NCBI GenBank assembly: GCA_036501845.1
Contig: DASXZO010000095.1
Coordinates: forward strand, 52,496 to 116,495
DNA from: JBBREP01 sp036501845
GTDB taxonomy: Bacteria; Actinomycetota; Acidimicrobiia; IMCC26256; PALSA-610
Length of the DNA: 64,000 nucleotides
Direction of reading: 5' to 3'
The notes beneath the pieces are model-generated. The model made no database searches. It worked only from the letters and a program-made list of their open reading frames with translations, and was not told the origin of the DNA. Positions 41,831 through 51,372 of the stretch are shown here, one piece after another. Position numbers and translations under genes: made by a program. Every line of letters begins with the position of its first letter. Positions within the stretch are counted from its first letter, which is position 1.

Positions 41831-42757
41831 ATGGTGGAGACCTACAAACGGGAGTTCTTCGGGCCGCAGTTGCAGTGGTGTCGCGAGGTGCTCGGTGGGC
41901 TCGTGACGATGGAGCGCCAGATGACCGAGGCCACCTCGGCCACGATGCTGGTGGTCCGCGCGCACCTCACGTCGGGGCCGCGCACACTCGTGTTGCGCAT
42001 CCACACCAACGACGAGTGGCTTGCCCGCGAGCCCGATCTCGCGACACGGGAAGCGAACGTGCTCGAACTGCTGGAGCCCACCGCCGTTCCCGCGCCGGCG
42101 TTGGTGGCGCTCGATGCCGACGGCGGGGCGGCCGGGAAGCCGTGCGTGTTGATGGAGCGGCTGCCGGGCCGGCCCTTGCTCGCACCCAGTGATGAGGTGT
42201 CGTACGTGGGCGCGCTCGCCGCGCTCGCACACACCATTCACGAGGTTGCTGCACCGTCGCTGCGGCCGTTCGCCCGCTACCACGACACCGATGGTCTGCC
42301 GTGCCCATCGTGGTTCGGCGATGCCGGGCTGTGGGCGCGCGCGCTTGCCGCGGTTGCGACACACACGCCGGAGTGGAGCGACAACCACCTCGTGCACCGC
42401 GATTTTCACCCGCTCAATGTGCTGTTCAAGCCCGGCGGGGCCGCAACGGTCACTGGCGTGGTCGACTGGGTCGAGGCGCGCCATGGCCCGATCGAGGCCG
42501 ACATCGCGCACTGCCGCATGAATCTCGCCTCGCTCTTCGGCGTGGCGACGGCCGACGCGTTCCTCGCCGCGTGCGACCTCGACCACGACTACAACCCGGT
42601 GTGGGACCTCGTGAGCGCCACCGACTTCTTCGAGCCGCACGAGAGCTCACACTCGGTCCGAGCGTTTCGCGCCGCGGGCGCCAAGGTCACCGACGAGCAA
42701 TGCAACGAGCGCCACCGCGCCTTCGTCAGCCAGGCCCTCGCCCAGCTCGGCACATAG
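41831..42757 (+). CDS. Aminoglycoside-phosphotransferase-like kinase
   Basis: This encodes 308 residues of the APH/choline-kinase fold. The catalytic loop is LVHRDFHPLNVLF and the metal motif VVDWVEARHGPIEADIAHCR, preceded by a hinge reading VLMERLPGRPLL. It diverges from the SDR gene across 35 bases. Such proteins phosphorylate small molecules of many kinds; resistance cannot be inferred. Confidence 0.85.
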   Translation: MVETYKREFFGPQLQWCREVLGGLVTMERQMTEATSATMLVVRAHLTSGPRTLVLRIHTNDEWLAREPDLATREANVLELLEPTAVPAPALVALDADGGAAGKPCVLMERLPGRPLLAPSDEVSYVGALAALAHTIHEVAAPSLRPFARYHDTDGLPCPSWFGDAGLWARALAAVATHTPEWSDNHLVHRDFHPLNVLFKPGGAATVTGVVDWVEARHGPIEADIAHCRMNLASLFGVATADAFLAACDLDHDYNPVWDLVSATDFFEPHESSHSVRAFRAAGAKVTDEQCNERHRAFVSQALAQLGT

Positions 42758-42763
42758 CTGGGG

Positions 42764-44188
42764 TTATGCGTTGAGGATCACCAGGCGGCGCTCGGTCATC
42801 TCTTCCACTGCGTATTGCGGGCCCTCGCGCGTGTTGCCGCTGTCGCGCACGCCGCCGTAGGGCTGTTGGTCGGCGCGGAACGTGGGCACTTCGTTCACGA
42901 GCACGCCACCGAAGTCGAGCGCGCGCGCGGCCTTGAGCGCGTCGTCGAGGTTCGCGGTATACACCGCGGCTTGCAGCCCGTAGCGCGTGTCGTTGGCGCG
43001 GCGCAGTGCATCGTCGAAATCGGTGTAGGTGGCGATGCCCACGAGTGGGCCGAACACTTCGTGCGCCGACACCTTCATCTCCTGGCGCACGTGGGTGAGC
43101 ACCGTGGGCACGAGCACGCCGTGGTCGTCGAGCGAGCCGCCGAGGGCCACTTGAGCGCCTTCCTCGGTGGCTTCGTCGATCCACGTGCACACGCGGTCGC
43201 GCTCTTTCTTCGAGATGAGCGCGCTCACGTCGGTCTGCTCGTCGAGCGGGTCACCCACCACCAGATTCTTCGCCCTGTCGACGAGCGCGTCGGTGAAGGC
43301 GTCGGCGATCGACGTGTGCACGAGCACCCGCTGCGTGCTGATGCACGACTGCCCGGCGTGGCTGAACCCGGCCACCGAGATCTTCGCCGCGGCGGTCTCC
43401 CAGTCGCCCGACGGCTCGATGATCACTGGCGCGTTGTTGCCGAGCTCCAGCCCCACCTTCTTGCGCGGCGCGGCCGACTTGATACCCCAACCCACTTCGG
43501 GCGAGCCGGTGAAGGTGATCATCGCGATGTCGGGATGCTCGACGATCGCGTTGCCCACGGTGCCGCCACCACCGCACACCACGTTCACGTGATCGGGTGG
43601 AAGACCGCACTCGTCGAGCAGGAGCTCCACGAGGCGGATCGCCGATACCGGTGTCTGGCTCGCGGGCTTGAGCACCACTGGGCAGCCGGCCGCGATCGCC
43701 GGCGCGAGCTTGTGGGCCACGAGGTTCAGCGGGAAGTTGAACGGGCTGATCGCTCCGACCACACCTACCGGCACGCGCAGTGTGAATGCGAGCTTCCCGG
43801 CGCCGGCAAGGCTCGCGTCCATCGGCACCATCTCGCCCGAGAGCGAGCGCGCAGCCACCGCTGCAAATTGGAACGTGCTCACGCAGCGTTGCGCCTCGAC
43901 CCGCGCGGTCTTCATGGGCTTCGCGGCTTCGAGCGCGATGGTCTCGGCGAGCTCGTCTTCGTGGGCGCGCACCGCCACAGCCGCGCGATCGAGGATCTCG
44001 GCGCGCTGCCATGCCGGAAGCGGGCCCTTGTCGTGGACGGCGCGACAGCGCTCGGCCGCCTCGTCCACGAGCAGCTTCGATGCTTCCGGCACCCGTGCGA
44101 TCAGCGAGTCGTCGTAGGGAGATCGCACCTCGATCCACGAGTCGGTGGTGATCCGGTTCGGTCCGATGGGCAGCGTGTGATCAGCCAT
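42764..44188 (-). CDS. NAD(P)-dependent aldehyde dehydrogenase
   Basis: This encodes 474 residues of the ALDH superfamily: GAISPFNFPLNLVAHKLAPA (cofactor Asn), ITFTGSPEVGWGI, LELGNNAPVII (general-base Glu) and AGQSCISTQR (nucleophile Cys). EVFGPLVGI and a conserved C-terminal PYGGVRDSGNTREG complete the fold. It resembles the lactaldehyde and phosphonoacetaldehyde dehydrogenase branch. The stop lies seven bases from the convergent kinase gene. Confidence 0.93.
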   Translation of the reverse strand: MADHTLPIGPNRITTDSWIEVRSPYDDSLIARVPEASKLLVDEAAERCRAVHDKGPLPAWQRAEILDRAAVAVRAHEDELAETIALEAAKPMKTARVEAQRCVSTFQFAAVAARSLSGEMVPMDASLAGAGKLAFTLRVPVGVVGAISPFNFPLNLVAHKLAPAIAAGCPVVLKPASQTPVSAIRLVELLLDECGLPPDHVNVVCGGGGTVGNAIVEHPDIAMITFTGSPEVGWGIKSAAPRKKVGLELGNNAPVIIEPSGDWETAAAKISVAGFSHAGQSCISTQRVLVHTSIADAFTDALVDRAKNLVVGDPLDEQTDVSALISKKERDRVCTWIDEATEEGAQVALGGSLDDHGVLVPTVLTHVRQEMKVSAHEVFGPLVGIATYTDFDDALRRANDTRYGLQAAVYTANLDDALKAARALDFGGVLVNEVPTFRADQQPYGGVRDSGNTREGPQYAVEEMTERRLVILNA

Positions 44189-44223
44189 GGTGGACCTCCA
44201 GCGGGTTGATCTACCGTTCGGTC

Positions 44224-45381
44224 GTGAGTACCACCTTGTCTACCCCCGACGCGAGCGCGGCAGCGCCGCCGATCGCGTGCATCTCGGCCGATTCGCACGT
44301 CACCGAACCCGGCGACGCCTACATCGATCGCATCGACCCCGCGTTCCGTGATCGGGCGCCGCGCCTTATCGACCACGAACAGCTCGGCGCGGTGATGCTC
44401 ATCGACAACGGGCAGTCGATGGTGCCGTTGTGGCTCGTGGCGGGCGCGGGTCGACCGGCCGAACAACTCGGGTTCAAGGGCAAGCATGCGTTCGAGGAGC
44501 TGTGGCCCGGCGGTCACGATCCCGCGGCGCGGCTGCAGGAGCAGGATGTCGACGGCGTGCTCGCCGAGGTGATCTACCCGAGCGTGGGCATGGTGCTGTG
44601 CAACCATCCCGATCGCGCGTACCAGCACGCGTGCTACGAGGCGTACAACCGCTGGATCGCCGAGTTCTGCGCGCACGCGCCCGAGCGGCTCATAGGAGTG
44701 GGCCAGACCGCGCTGCGCACCCCCGAGGAGGGCATCGCCGATCTCGAGACGATGCACGCGCTCGGCCTGCGCGGCGTGATGGTGCCGGGCAATCCGGCAA
44801 CCGAGTACGACTACGACGACGAGCGCTACGGACCGTTCTGGGACGCCTGCGTCGACCTCGGTATCCCGCCGTCGTTCCACATCCTCACCGCCCGCGACTC
44901 GGGTTCGTTGCTCGGGAGCGGCGTGCGCGGCCCGCGCATCAACGCGTTCATGTCGGTGATCCGCGCCAACCAGGACATCATGGGCATGCTCGTGTTCGGC
45001 GGTGTGTTCGAGCGCCACCCGCGGCTGCGCGTGGTGTGCGTGGAAGCCGACGCCGGATGGGTGCCGCACTTCACGTATCGCATGGACCACGCCTACGACC
45101 GTCACCGCTACTGGCTGCCGGCGGGTCAGATCTCCAAGATGCCGAGCGAGTACTTCAACGAGCACGTGTACGTGACGTTCCAGGACGACTGGGTGGCGTT
45201 CAAGATCGCCGACATGGTGAACGCCGAGCGGCTGATGTGGGCCAACGACCACCCGCACTCCGACGCGACGTGGCCGTGGAGCCAGAAGCTGCTGGCCGAG
45301 CACACCTCGTCACTGCGCCCGGACCAGGCCCGCCGCATCGTGCACGACAACGCCGCCGAGCTCTACCACCTCACCGTCTGA
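44224..45381 (+). CDS. Amidohydrolase-2 family metal-dependent hydrolase
   Basis: This encodes 385 residues from the GTG at 44224; a TTG at 44206 is the alternative, and neither has a strong ribosome site. ISADSHVTEP stands for the first metal motif, YPSVGMVLCNHPD and SFHILTARDSG the middle of the barrel, VCVEADAGWVPHFTYRMDHA the fourth strand, and LMWANDHPHSDATWP the catalytic Asp. The group includes decarboxylases and hydrolases of the ACMSD type. The substrate is unknown. Confidence 0.9.
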   Translation: MSTTLSTPDASAAAPPIACISADSHVTEPGDAYIDRIDPAFRDRAPRLIDHEQLGAVMLIDNGQSMVPLWLVAGAGRPAEQLGFKGKHAFEELWPGGHDPAARLQEQDVDGVLAEVIYPSVGMVLCNHPDRAYQHACYEAYNRWIAEFCAHAPERLIGVGQTALRTPEEGIADLETMHALGLRGVMVPGNPATEYDYDDERYGPFWDACVDLGIPPSFHILTARDSGSLLGSGVRGPRINAFMSVIRANQDIMGMLVFGGVFERHPRLRVVCVEADAGWVPHFTYRMDHAYDRHRYWLPAGQISKMPSEYFNEHVYVTFQDDWVAFKIADMVNAERLMWANDHPHSDATWPWSQKLLAEHTSSLRPDQARRIVHDNAAELYHLTV

Positions 45382-45391
45382 CCGATTCGCG

Positions 45392-45433
45392 TATGCGTCG
45401 TTGACGGCCATAGTGGCCGTCAAACGACGCATA
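45392..45433. terminator. Bidirectional terminator between convergent amidohydrolase genes
   Basis: Arms 45392-45410 (TATGCGTCGTTGACGGCCA) and 45414-45433 pair over 19 positions with one bulged A and a three-base loop TAG. It lies midway between stops at 45381 (plus) and 45446 (minus). Confidence 0.85.
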
Positions 45434-45445
45434 GGCGTTGGTGGG

Positions 45446-47179
45446 TCAGAGGGGTTGGGGGCCGCGGACCAGTGTGCCGGGGAAGGCGCCGGTCGACTCG
45501 CCGTGTTCGAAGGTCACGGTGCCGCGCTTCACGGTGGCGCGGTAACCGACGGCATGCTGCAGCAGCCGGGTGCCGCCCGCCGGCAGGTCGCGCACGAGCT
45601 CAGGTGGGTGCAGCGCGATGCGGTCGACGTCGATGAGGTTGACGTCGGCGAGGTAGCCCGGTGCTAATACGCCGCGATCGAGCCAACCGACGTGACGCGC
45701 CGTCCGCTGGGTCTGCCCGTGCACCATCTGCTCGAGCGGCACCTTCGGACCGCGGGTGCGGTCGCGGGTCCAGTGCGCGATCGCGGTGGTGGGGTACGAG
45801 CCGTCGCAGATCGTGTTGCAGTGCGCGCCTGCGTCGGACAGCCCGAAGATCGCGTAGGGCGACGTGATCATCTCGTACACGTCGTCGAGGCTGCCGTGCG
45901 CGTAGTTGAACAGCGGGATGTAGAGCAGCGCGCTCCCGTCGCCGCCGACCAGCGTGTCGTACAGCACTTCGTTGGCCGGCGCGCCCTTGGCCTCGGCGAT
46001 CCCGGCGACGCTGTCGGCGGGTGTGGGTTCGTACCCCGCCGGGTCGGTGAGCGGATACATGCGCGAGTAGCCGGAGTGGATGATGCCGACGAACCCCTCG
46101 GGATGCGACGCGCCGTGCTCGTCGAGCAACCGCCGCCGCAATGCCGGATCGGCGAGCTTGTGCACCTGCTCGGCGCGAGGCAGGAGCGCGACGTCGCGCC
46201 AGCTCGGGCAGAACGCGAACGGCTGCACGCTCGCGGTGAGACCGATCAGCACGCCGATCGGTCGCACGGCCACCTGTGCACGCGCGTTCGCACCGTCGGC
46301 GTTCCATTGCGCGAGCGCGGTGAGTAGCTCGCGGAAGCGATCGGGCGTGTCGTCGTTCTGCTGCACGGTAAAGCTGAGCGGCCGGCGCAGTTCGAGCGCG
46401 AGCATGCGAAGGAGCGCGAGCTCGCGCGCACACACCTCGTCGTCGCTCGACTGGTACACGTCGGAGATCATCTGCACCACGCCGTGACCCGCCCGATCGA
46501 GCGCGCCGGCGATGCCGAGCACCTCATCGGTGGCCGCGGTGAGCGTGCCGATCGATTGGCCGGTGCGGGTGCGGTGCACGTAGGTGCGGCTCGTGGTGAA
46601 GCCGAGCGCGCCGGCGCGCAGGCCCGCTTCGCACAGGCTCGCCATCTCGGCGATCTCGTCGGGTGTGGCGGGCTCGGTGTGATCACCGCCGCGGTCACCC
46701 ATCACGTAGGTGCGCAGCGCGGCGTGCGGCACCTGCGCGCCCACGTCGAGCGAATACGAACGGGCATCGAGCGCGTCGAGGTACTCGGGGTAGCTCTCCC
46801 AGTTCCACGGCAGGCCTTCGGCGAGCGCGGTGCCGGGAATGTCCTCCACGCCTTCGAGCAGCGCGATCAGCCAGTCGTGCTTGTCGGCGTGCGCGGGCGC
46901 GAAGCCCACACCGCAGTTGCCCATCACGATGCTCGTGACGCCGTTCGTGGAACTGGGCGCGAGCATCGAGTCCCAGGTGACCTGTCCGTCGTAGTGCGTG
47001 TGCAGGTCGACCCAGCCCGGTGTGACGACGAGACCGTCGGCGTCGAGCTCTCGACGCGCGCCGCCCACGTCGTCGCCCACCTCGACGATGCGATCGCCGT
47101 CGATCGCGACGTCGGCCTGCCGCCGAGTGGTGCCGGTGCCGTCGACCACCGTGCCGTTGCGAATCACGAGGTCATGCAT
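45446..47179 (-). CDS. D-aminoacylase / N-acyl-D-amino-acid deacylase-like amidohydrolase
   Basis: This encodes 577 residues from the ATG at 47179. The start MHDLVIRNGTVVDGTGT and VTPGWVDLHTHYDGQVTWD are typical of D-aminoacylase-type amidohydrolases, with the HxH metal pair in LHTHYDG. GIIHSGYSRM, LSDAGAHCNTICDGSYPTT (Asp and His) and GYLADVNLIDVDRI follow. Length and motifs match the family. A complex hairpin lies upstream. The natural substrate is not indicated. Confidence 0.9.
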   Translation of the reverse strand: MHDLVIRNGTVVDGTGTTRRQADVAIDGDRIVEVGDDVGGARRELDADGLVVTPGWVDLHTHYDGQVTWDSMLAPSSTNGVTSIVMGNCGVGFAPAHADKHDWLIALLEGVEDIPGTALAEGLPWNWESYPEYLDALDARSYSLDVGAQVPHAALRTYVMGDRGGDHTEPATPDEIAEMASLCEAGLRAGALGFTTSRTYVHRTRTGQSIGTLTAATDEVLGIAGALDRAGHGVVQMISDVYQSSDDEVCARELALLRMLALELRRPLSFTVQQNDDTPDRFRELLTALAQWNADGANARAQVAVRPIGVLIGLTASVQPFAFCPSWRDVALLPRAEQVHKLADPALRRRLLDEHGASHPEGFVGIIHSGYSRMYPLTDPAGYEPTPADSVAGIAEAKGAPANEVLYDTLVGGDGSALLYIPLFNYAHGSLDDVYEMITSPYAIFGLSDAGAHCNTICDGSYPTTAIAHWTRDRTRGPKVPLEQMVHGQTQRTARHVGWLDRGVLAPGYLADVNLIDVDRIALHPPELVRDLPAGGTRLLQHAVGYRATVKRGTVTFEHGESTGAFPGTLVRGPQPL

Positions 47180-47201
47180 CACTACCCCCGCTCGTCTTCT
47201 C

Positions 47202-47261
47202 CGTACCGTGCGTCCTGGCCCATGCAGTGCAAGCACGGTATTGGCCAACACGCACGGTACG
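47202..47261. repeat. Long compound stem-loop between two minus-strand genes
   Basis: CGTACCGTGCGT (47202-47213) pairs perfectly with ACGCACGGTACG (47250-47261). A two-by-two internal loop leads to a second stem (TGGCC 47216-47220 with GGCCA 47243-47247), and the loop itself contains GTGC-AA-GCAC. It may be a terminator for the SCO6745-type gene, a regulatory leader for the amidohydrolase, or a REP-like element; a partial second copy of GTCCTGGGCCGTAC lies just downstream. Confidence 0.6.
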
Positions 47262-47321
47262 ACCGTCGAGCTCGCGCCCCCCGGGGCGTTGGGTCCTGGG
47301 CCGTACGCGCCGACCGTACCG

Positions 47322-48191
47322 CTACGACTGGTTGTCGAACCCGATGAGGCCGCCGGACACGATGGCCTTGCTCCAGGGCCGGCAGAGCCCGCGCAACTGC
47401 GCGCAGCCGTCTTCGCCGATCGCCTCGTAGGGCAGGCGGGCGAGCCGGTCGGTGCCGGCCTCGATCTCGTCGCGCACCCGGCGACCCTCGTCGGTGAAGC
47501 TGCCGTCCGGCTGCAACCAGCCGCGCGCCACGAGCGCGTCGACCGTGGCATTCCAGGAAGCGTCGTCCCAGCGCCGCGTCGCCTGGAGCGCGGCGCGCGG
47601 CACCTCGCCGGTTGCCGCGTGGAGCACGAGGGCTTCGATGCCGCTGATCCCGCGGGTCGACAGTTCGGCAATGTGTCCGTCGCCGCGGAACTCGCGGAGC
47701 AGCGTCTGCGCGTGCCAGAGCGCGAGGTGCGGCTCGTCGGGCCACGGCAGATCCGCATGGCCGGCGAACAACGGCCGCCCCTCGGGGTGCTCGCACGCGG
47801 CCTCAGCCGCGTGCCGCGCGAGCTCCGCCGCGCTCTGCATGTGCTGGGCGTCCCAGCCGCCGGGCAGTGCCCGGCGCAACGCTGCGTCGGCGGCAGCGAG
47901 TCGCGCGTCCAAGAGTTGTGCTGGTGTTGCGCGCGCCCACACGCCATGCATCGATTCGTGCACGAGTTTGGGTTCGAAGTTGTAGAAGGTCGCGATCACC
48001 ACCGTGGCGGGCACGGCGCCCATCGGTGCCGATCGCGATGCGAAATACCCACTGCGATCGTGCAAACCGAGCGCTTCGTAACGCGTCGCAGCCTCGGGCG
48101 CGAAGTAGATCATGCCGTGGATCGGCTCGAGCGTGCGCCACGTCTTGCGAGCCCAAATCGCGGCTTCGCTCGGCTCCGTCGACCCGATCAT
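47322..48191 (-). CDS. SCO6745-family protein
   Basis: This encodes 289 residues of a mostly helical actinobacterial family. The N-terminal WRTLEPIHGMIYFAPEAATR and the SRSAPMGAVPATVVIATFYN segment are recognisable landmarks, as is the end PWSKAIVSGGLIGFDN. Conserved His and Asp residues suggest a cofactor pocket, but no biochemical role is established that I know of. The gene is divergent from the secreted protease. Confidence 0.8.
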   Translation of the reverse strand: MIGSTEPSEAAIWARKTWRTLEPIHGMIYFAPEAATRYEALGLHDRSGYFASRSAPMGAVPATVVIATFYNFEPKLVHESMHGVWARATPAQLLDARLAAADAALRRALPGGWDAQHMQSAAELARHAAEAACEHPEGRPLFAGHADLPWPDEPHLALWHAQTLLREFRGDGHIAELSTRGISGIEALVLHAATGEVPRAALQATRRWDDASWNATVDALVARGWLQPDGSFTDEGRRVRDEIEAGTDRLARLPYEAIGEDGCAQLRGLCRPWSKAIVSGGLIGFDNQS

Positions 48192-48348
48192 CGGCCGGAC
48201 AGTAACGCGCCGCGAGCGCAAAGGTCCCGGTCGGCGCGTTGTGATGCGGCGCGTGACACCTTCATCCGCGAACTGCGCGTTTCGCGCGCGCGTGGTCGGT
48301 AGCCTTCCGAGAGCGTTCGGCAACCCCGTCGCACGCGTAAGAGGGGCC

Positions 48349-51300
48349 ATGGTCATCAAGCGCCACGGCGCGGTGACAGCTTTACTGCTGGCAGCGGCGC
48401 TGACGCTCGCGTCGTTCGCAACCTCCGCGCAAGCGTCCACGTCCACCACGACGTCGACGCCCGGAACCGTGTCGAAGGCCGCCGGACCGCAGGGCGCGGT
48501 GGTCGACTTTTCCGGCACGCGCCTGCGCAACGAGTGCGCGCCGGCCACGTCGAAGCAGGCCACCTGCGACTCGCTCGTGGCCGTCGATTCCGCGGGCAAC
48601 GCGGCGCCGGCCACCACCGGTCCTACCGGCTGGGGTGCGAACGACATCGAGGCCGCCTACGACGCCAACATCAACGCCGGCTCGGGGGAGACGATCGCGC
48701 TCGTCGACGCCTACTCCGACGCCAATATCGAGTCGGATCTCGCCGTCTACCGCTCGCACTACGGCTTCCCCGCGTGCACGTCGGCGAGTGGCTGCCTCAC
48801 GATCCTCAACCAGGACGGGGCGAAGTCGCCGCTGCCGAAATCGGCCAAAGGCACCGGTTGGACCGCCGAGACCGCGCTCGACCTCCAGATGGCGTCGGCG
48901 GTGTGCCCGCTCTGCCACCTGGTGCTCGTCGAAGCCGACTCGCCCGGCTGGTTCGACATGTTCGACGCGGCCGACATCGCGGCCGAGAACGCCAACATCG
49001 TGTCGAACAGCTACGGCGGCCCGGAAGAGTCGTTCCTCATCACCGCGGGCCACACGCACTACGACCACCCGGGCGTGGTGGAGGTCGCGAGCAGCGGCGA
49101 CAAGGGCTACTCCGCGGGCGCGCAGATCCCCGCGGCGTTCGCGACGGTCACCGGTGTGGGCGGCACCGTGCTCGCGCGCAACAACTCGTTGCGAGGCTTT
49201 TCGGAAACCGCGTGGGGTGGTGCGGGCAGCGGCTGCAGCGCCTACGTGGCGAAGCCGTCGTTCCAGCACGACACAGGCTGTCCTCGCCGCACGGTGGCCG
49301 ACATCGCCGCGGTCGCGTCGCAGGTGTCGGCCTACGACTCGCTCGGTTCGGGCGGCTGGGTGAGCCTCAGCGGCACGAGCGCGTCCACACCCATCATCGC
49401 CGGCATGTACGCGCTCGCGAGCGACACCACCAACTACACCGATCCCACGCGCATCTATCAACACGCCAGTTCGCTGTTCGATGTCACGAGTGGCTCGAAC
49501 GGATCGTGCGGTGGCAGCTACTTGTGCACCGCGGGCGCGGGCTACGACGCGCCGACCGGACTCGGCAGCCCCAACGGCACGTCGGCGTTCCGCGGCGGCA
49601 CCGCCTCGCTGGTGCTCGACGGTGAGGCCGGCGATCCCGTGGTGGGCCCGAACCATCTCACGTTCGCGAGCGCCGCGGTGCAAGGCAATCGGCAGTCGAT
49701 CAGCTTCACCTATTCGGGCAGTGATGGCGTGTGGTCGGGCGCGTTCGCGCCTCCCACGGGCAGTTCGTTCAGCGAGCGTGAATACGACGGTACGCAACAA
49801 GTGGCCAACGCAACCCACGCCGCGGCTGACGTGCGCGGCAACGGCCAAGCATGCGTGTCGGCGGGCTCGTTCGCGATCGACGACCTCGCGTTCGACTCGT
49901 CGGGCAACGTGAGCGCGCTCGCGATCCGGTGGGCGTTGCGATGCAGCGGTGCCAGCGGCATCAACCGCGGATCGATCGAGTGGAACACGCGCGTCGACGA
50001 GCCCCAACAAGACGTGGCGCCGCGGTCGTTCTCGATGGGCGTATTGCTGCCGCACGCGATCACGGGTGGGCAGACGATCACGGTGAGCAACGCCGGCACC
50101 ACACGCTTGACCGTCGGCGCGATCACGGCGAGTAACCCCGCGATAGCGATCTCCAACGACACGTGCAGCAACACCACGGTGGCGGTGGGTGCGAGCTGCA
50201 CGGTGCAGTTCACGGTCAGCCCGATCGGCACGGTCGCGCTCTTCGGCGGCACCATCGTGATTCCCGATGGTGCAACGTCGCTCGGTGGCAGCGCGATGCA
50301 CATCCCGGTGACGGCGCAGATCGCGATCCACCAGACCGGGCAGCGCTTCACGGCGATCCCGACGGTGGGCGGTACCGCGCTCGGTGGCGGCACGCCGATC
50401 GTCGGCGACTTCAACGCTGACGGCACCGACGACATCCTCTGGTACGTGCCCGGCCCGTTCCCCGACAAGCTCGACATCACCGACCCCACGCACCCGGGTG
50501 CGGTGCTGTCGACACACACGTTCACCATCAACGGCTCCTACGAACCACTCGTCGGCGACTTCAACGACGACGGCAAGACCGACATCCTCTGGTACGCACC
50601 CGGCCCAACCCAGGACTGGTTCTGGTACGGCAACGGGGACGGCACGTTCACGGCCCACGCCGTGACCATCAACGGTCTCTACGATCCGGTCGTCGGGGAC
50701 TTCGACGGCGACGGCCACGTGGACGACGTGCTCTGGTACGGGCCGGGCCGGGCCCCCGACGTCGTGTGGTTCGGTGGTCCGTCCGGGCCGCCGCGTTCAG
50801 CCACGGTCACGATCAACGGTGTGTACGACCGCGTGGTGGCCGGAGACTTCAACGGCGACGGTGCCGACGACCTGATGTTCTGGTCGCACAGCGCGACGCG
50901 GTCGCCGGTGTGGATCAGCGGGAACGGTTGGTGGACCACGAGCCATTCGTTCCCGAGCCCCCAGGCAGGCGCCGAGCCGGTCGTGCTGCGTATCGACGGC
51001 GACCGGCGTGACGACCTGCTGTGGTACGGCCCGGGGAGCATTCGTGACGCCTACGCCACCGCGGCCGTCGGCTTCTCGCACTTGCATCCGCTCTCGGTGA
51101 ACGGTTTCTACGAGCCGATCGCGGCGAACTTCGACGGTAATCCCGCCGGCTACGACGACGTGCTGTGGCGGCGCGTCGGCGCCGCGGGCGGCGACGCGTT
51201 CTGGACCGGCACGGGCAGCGGCTTCGTGTCGTCGAACTACACCAACACGCACACCGACGCGTTCACCGTGCACGCCGCGGTGGGACAGTTCAACGGCGGT

Positions 51301-51372
51301 GACCGCGCCGCCGACGTGCTGCTCTACGACGGCACCGGCAACGCGTCGATCATGTACGGCTTCTCGCCGTGA
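48349..51372 (+). CDS. Secreted sedolisin (S53) peptidase with FG-GAP-like repeats
   Basis: This encodes 1007 residues from the ATG at 48349, with GAGGGG just upstream. A signal sequence (residues 1-30) precedes the S53 domain: Glu and Asp of the catalytic triad lie in WTAETALDLQMASAVCP, the oxyanion Asp in VASSGDKGYSAG and the nucleophile in LSGTSASTPIIAGM. No long prodomain is visible, so this is a short sedolisin-like enzyme. Residues 650-1007 include a choice-of-anchor-like part and at least five blades such as VGDFNADGTDDILWYVPG. The protein should be exported and may bind calcium through DxDxD loops. Confidence 0.88.
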   Translation: MVIKRHGAVTALLLAAALTLASFATSAQASTSTTTSTPGTVSKAAGPQGAVVDFSGTRLRNECAPATSKQATCDSLVAVDSAGNAAPATTGPTGWGANDIEAAYDANINAGSGETIALVDAYSDANIESDLAVYRSHYGFPACTSASGCLTILNQDGAKSPLPKSAKGTGWTAETALDLQMASAVCPLCHLVLVEADSPGWFDMFDAADIAAENANIVSNSYGGPEESFLITAGHTHYDHPGVVEVASSGDKGYSAGAQIPAAFATVTGVGGTVLARNNSLRGFSETAWGGAGSGCSAYVAKPSFQHDTGCPRRTVADIAAVASQVSAYDSLGSGGWVSLSGTSASTPIIAGMYALASDTTNYTDPTRIYQHASSLFDVTSGSNGSCGGSYLCTAGAGYDAPTGLGSPNGTSAFRGGTASLVLDGEAGDPVVGPNHLTFASAAVQGNRQSISFTYSGSDGVWSGAFAPPTGSSFSEREYDGTQQVANATHAAADVRGNGQACVSAGSFAIDDLAFDSSGNVSALAIRWALRCSGASGINRGSIEWNTRVDEPQQDVAPRSFSMGVLLPHAITGGQTITVSNAGTTRLTVGAITASNPAIAISNDTCSNTTVAVGASCTVQFTVSPIGTVALFGGTIVIPDGATSLGGSAMHIPVTAQIAIHQTGQRFTAIPTVGGTALGGGTPIVGDFNADGTDDILWYVPGPFPDKLDITDPTHPGAVLSTHTFTINGSYEPLVGDFNDDGKTDILWYAPGPTQDWFWYGNGDGTFTAHAVTINGLYDPVVGDFDGDGHVDDVLWYGPGRAPDVVWFGGPSGPPRSATVTINGVYDRVVAGDFNGDGADDLMFWSHSATRSPVWISGNGWWTTSHSFPSPQAGAEPVVLRIDGDRRDDLLWYGPGSIRDAYATAAVGFSHLHPLSVNGFYEPIAANFDGNPAGYDDVLWRRVGAAGGDAFWTGTGSGFVSSNYTNTHTDAFTVHAAVGQFNGGDRAADVLLYDGTGNASIMYGFSP

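Noticed and set aside
41831..42757. Aminoglycoside resistance gene
   Set aside because: The APH fold is present, but this branch includes many housekeeping kinases and nothing in the context points to resistance.
48382..50718. Long minus-strand open frame opposite the sedolisin gene
   Set aside because: Composition is that of a codon-position shadow, and the plus strand has clear catalytic motifs.
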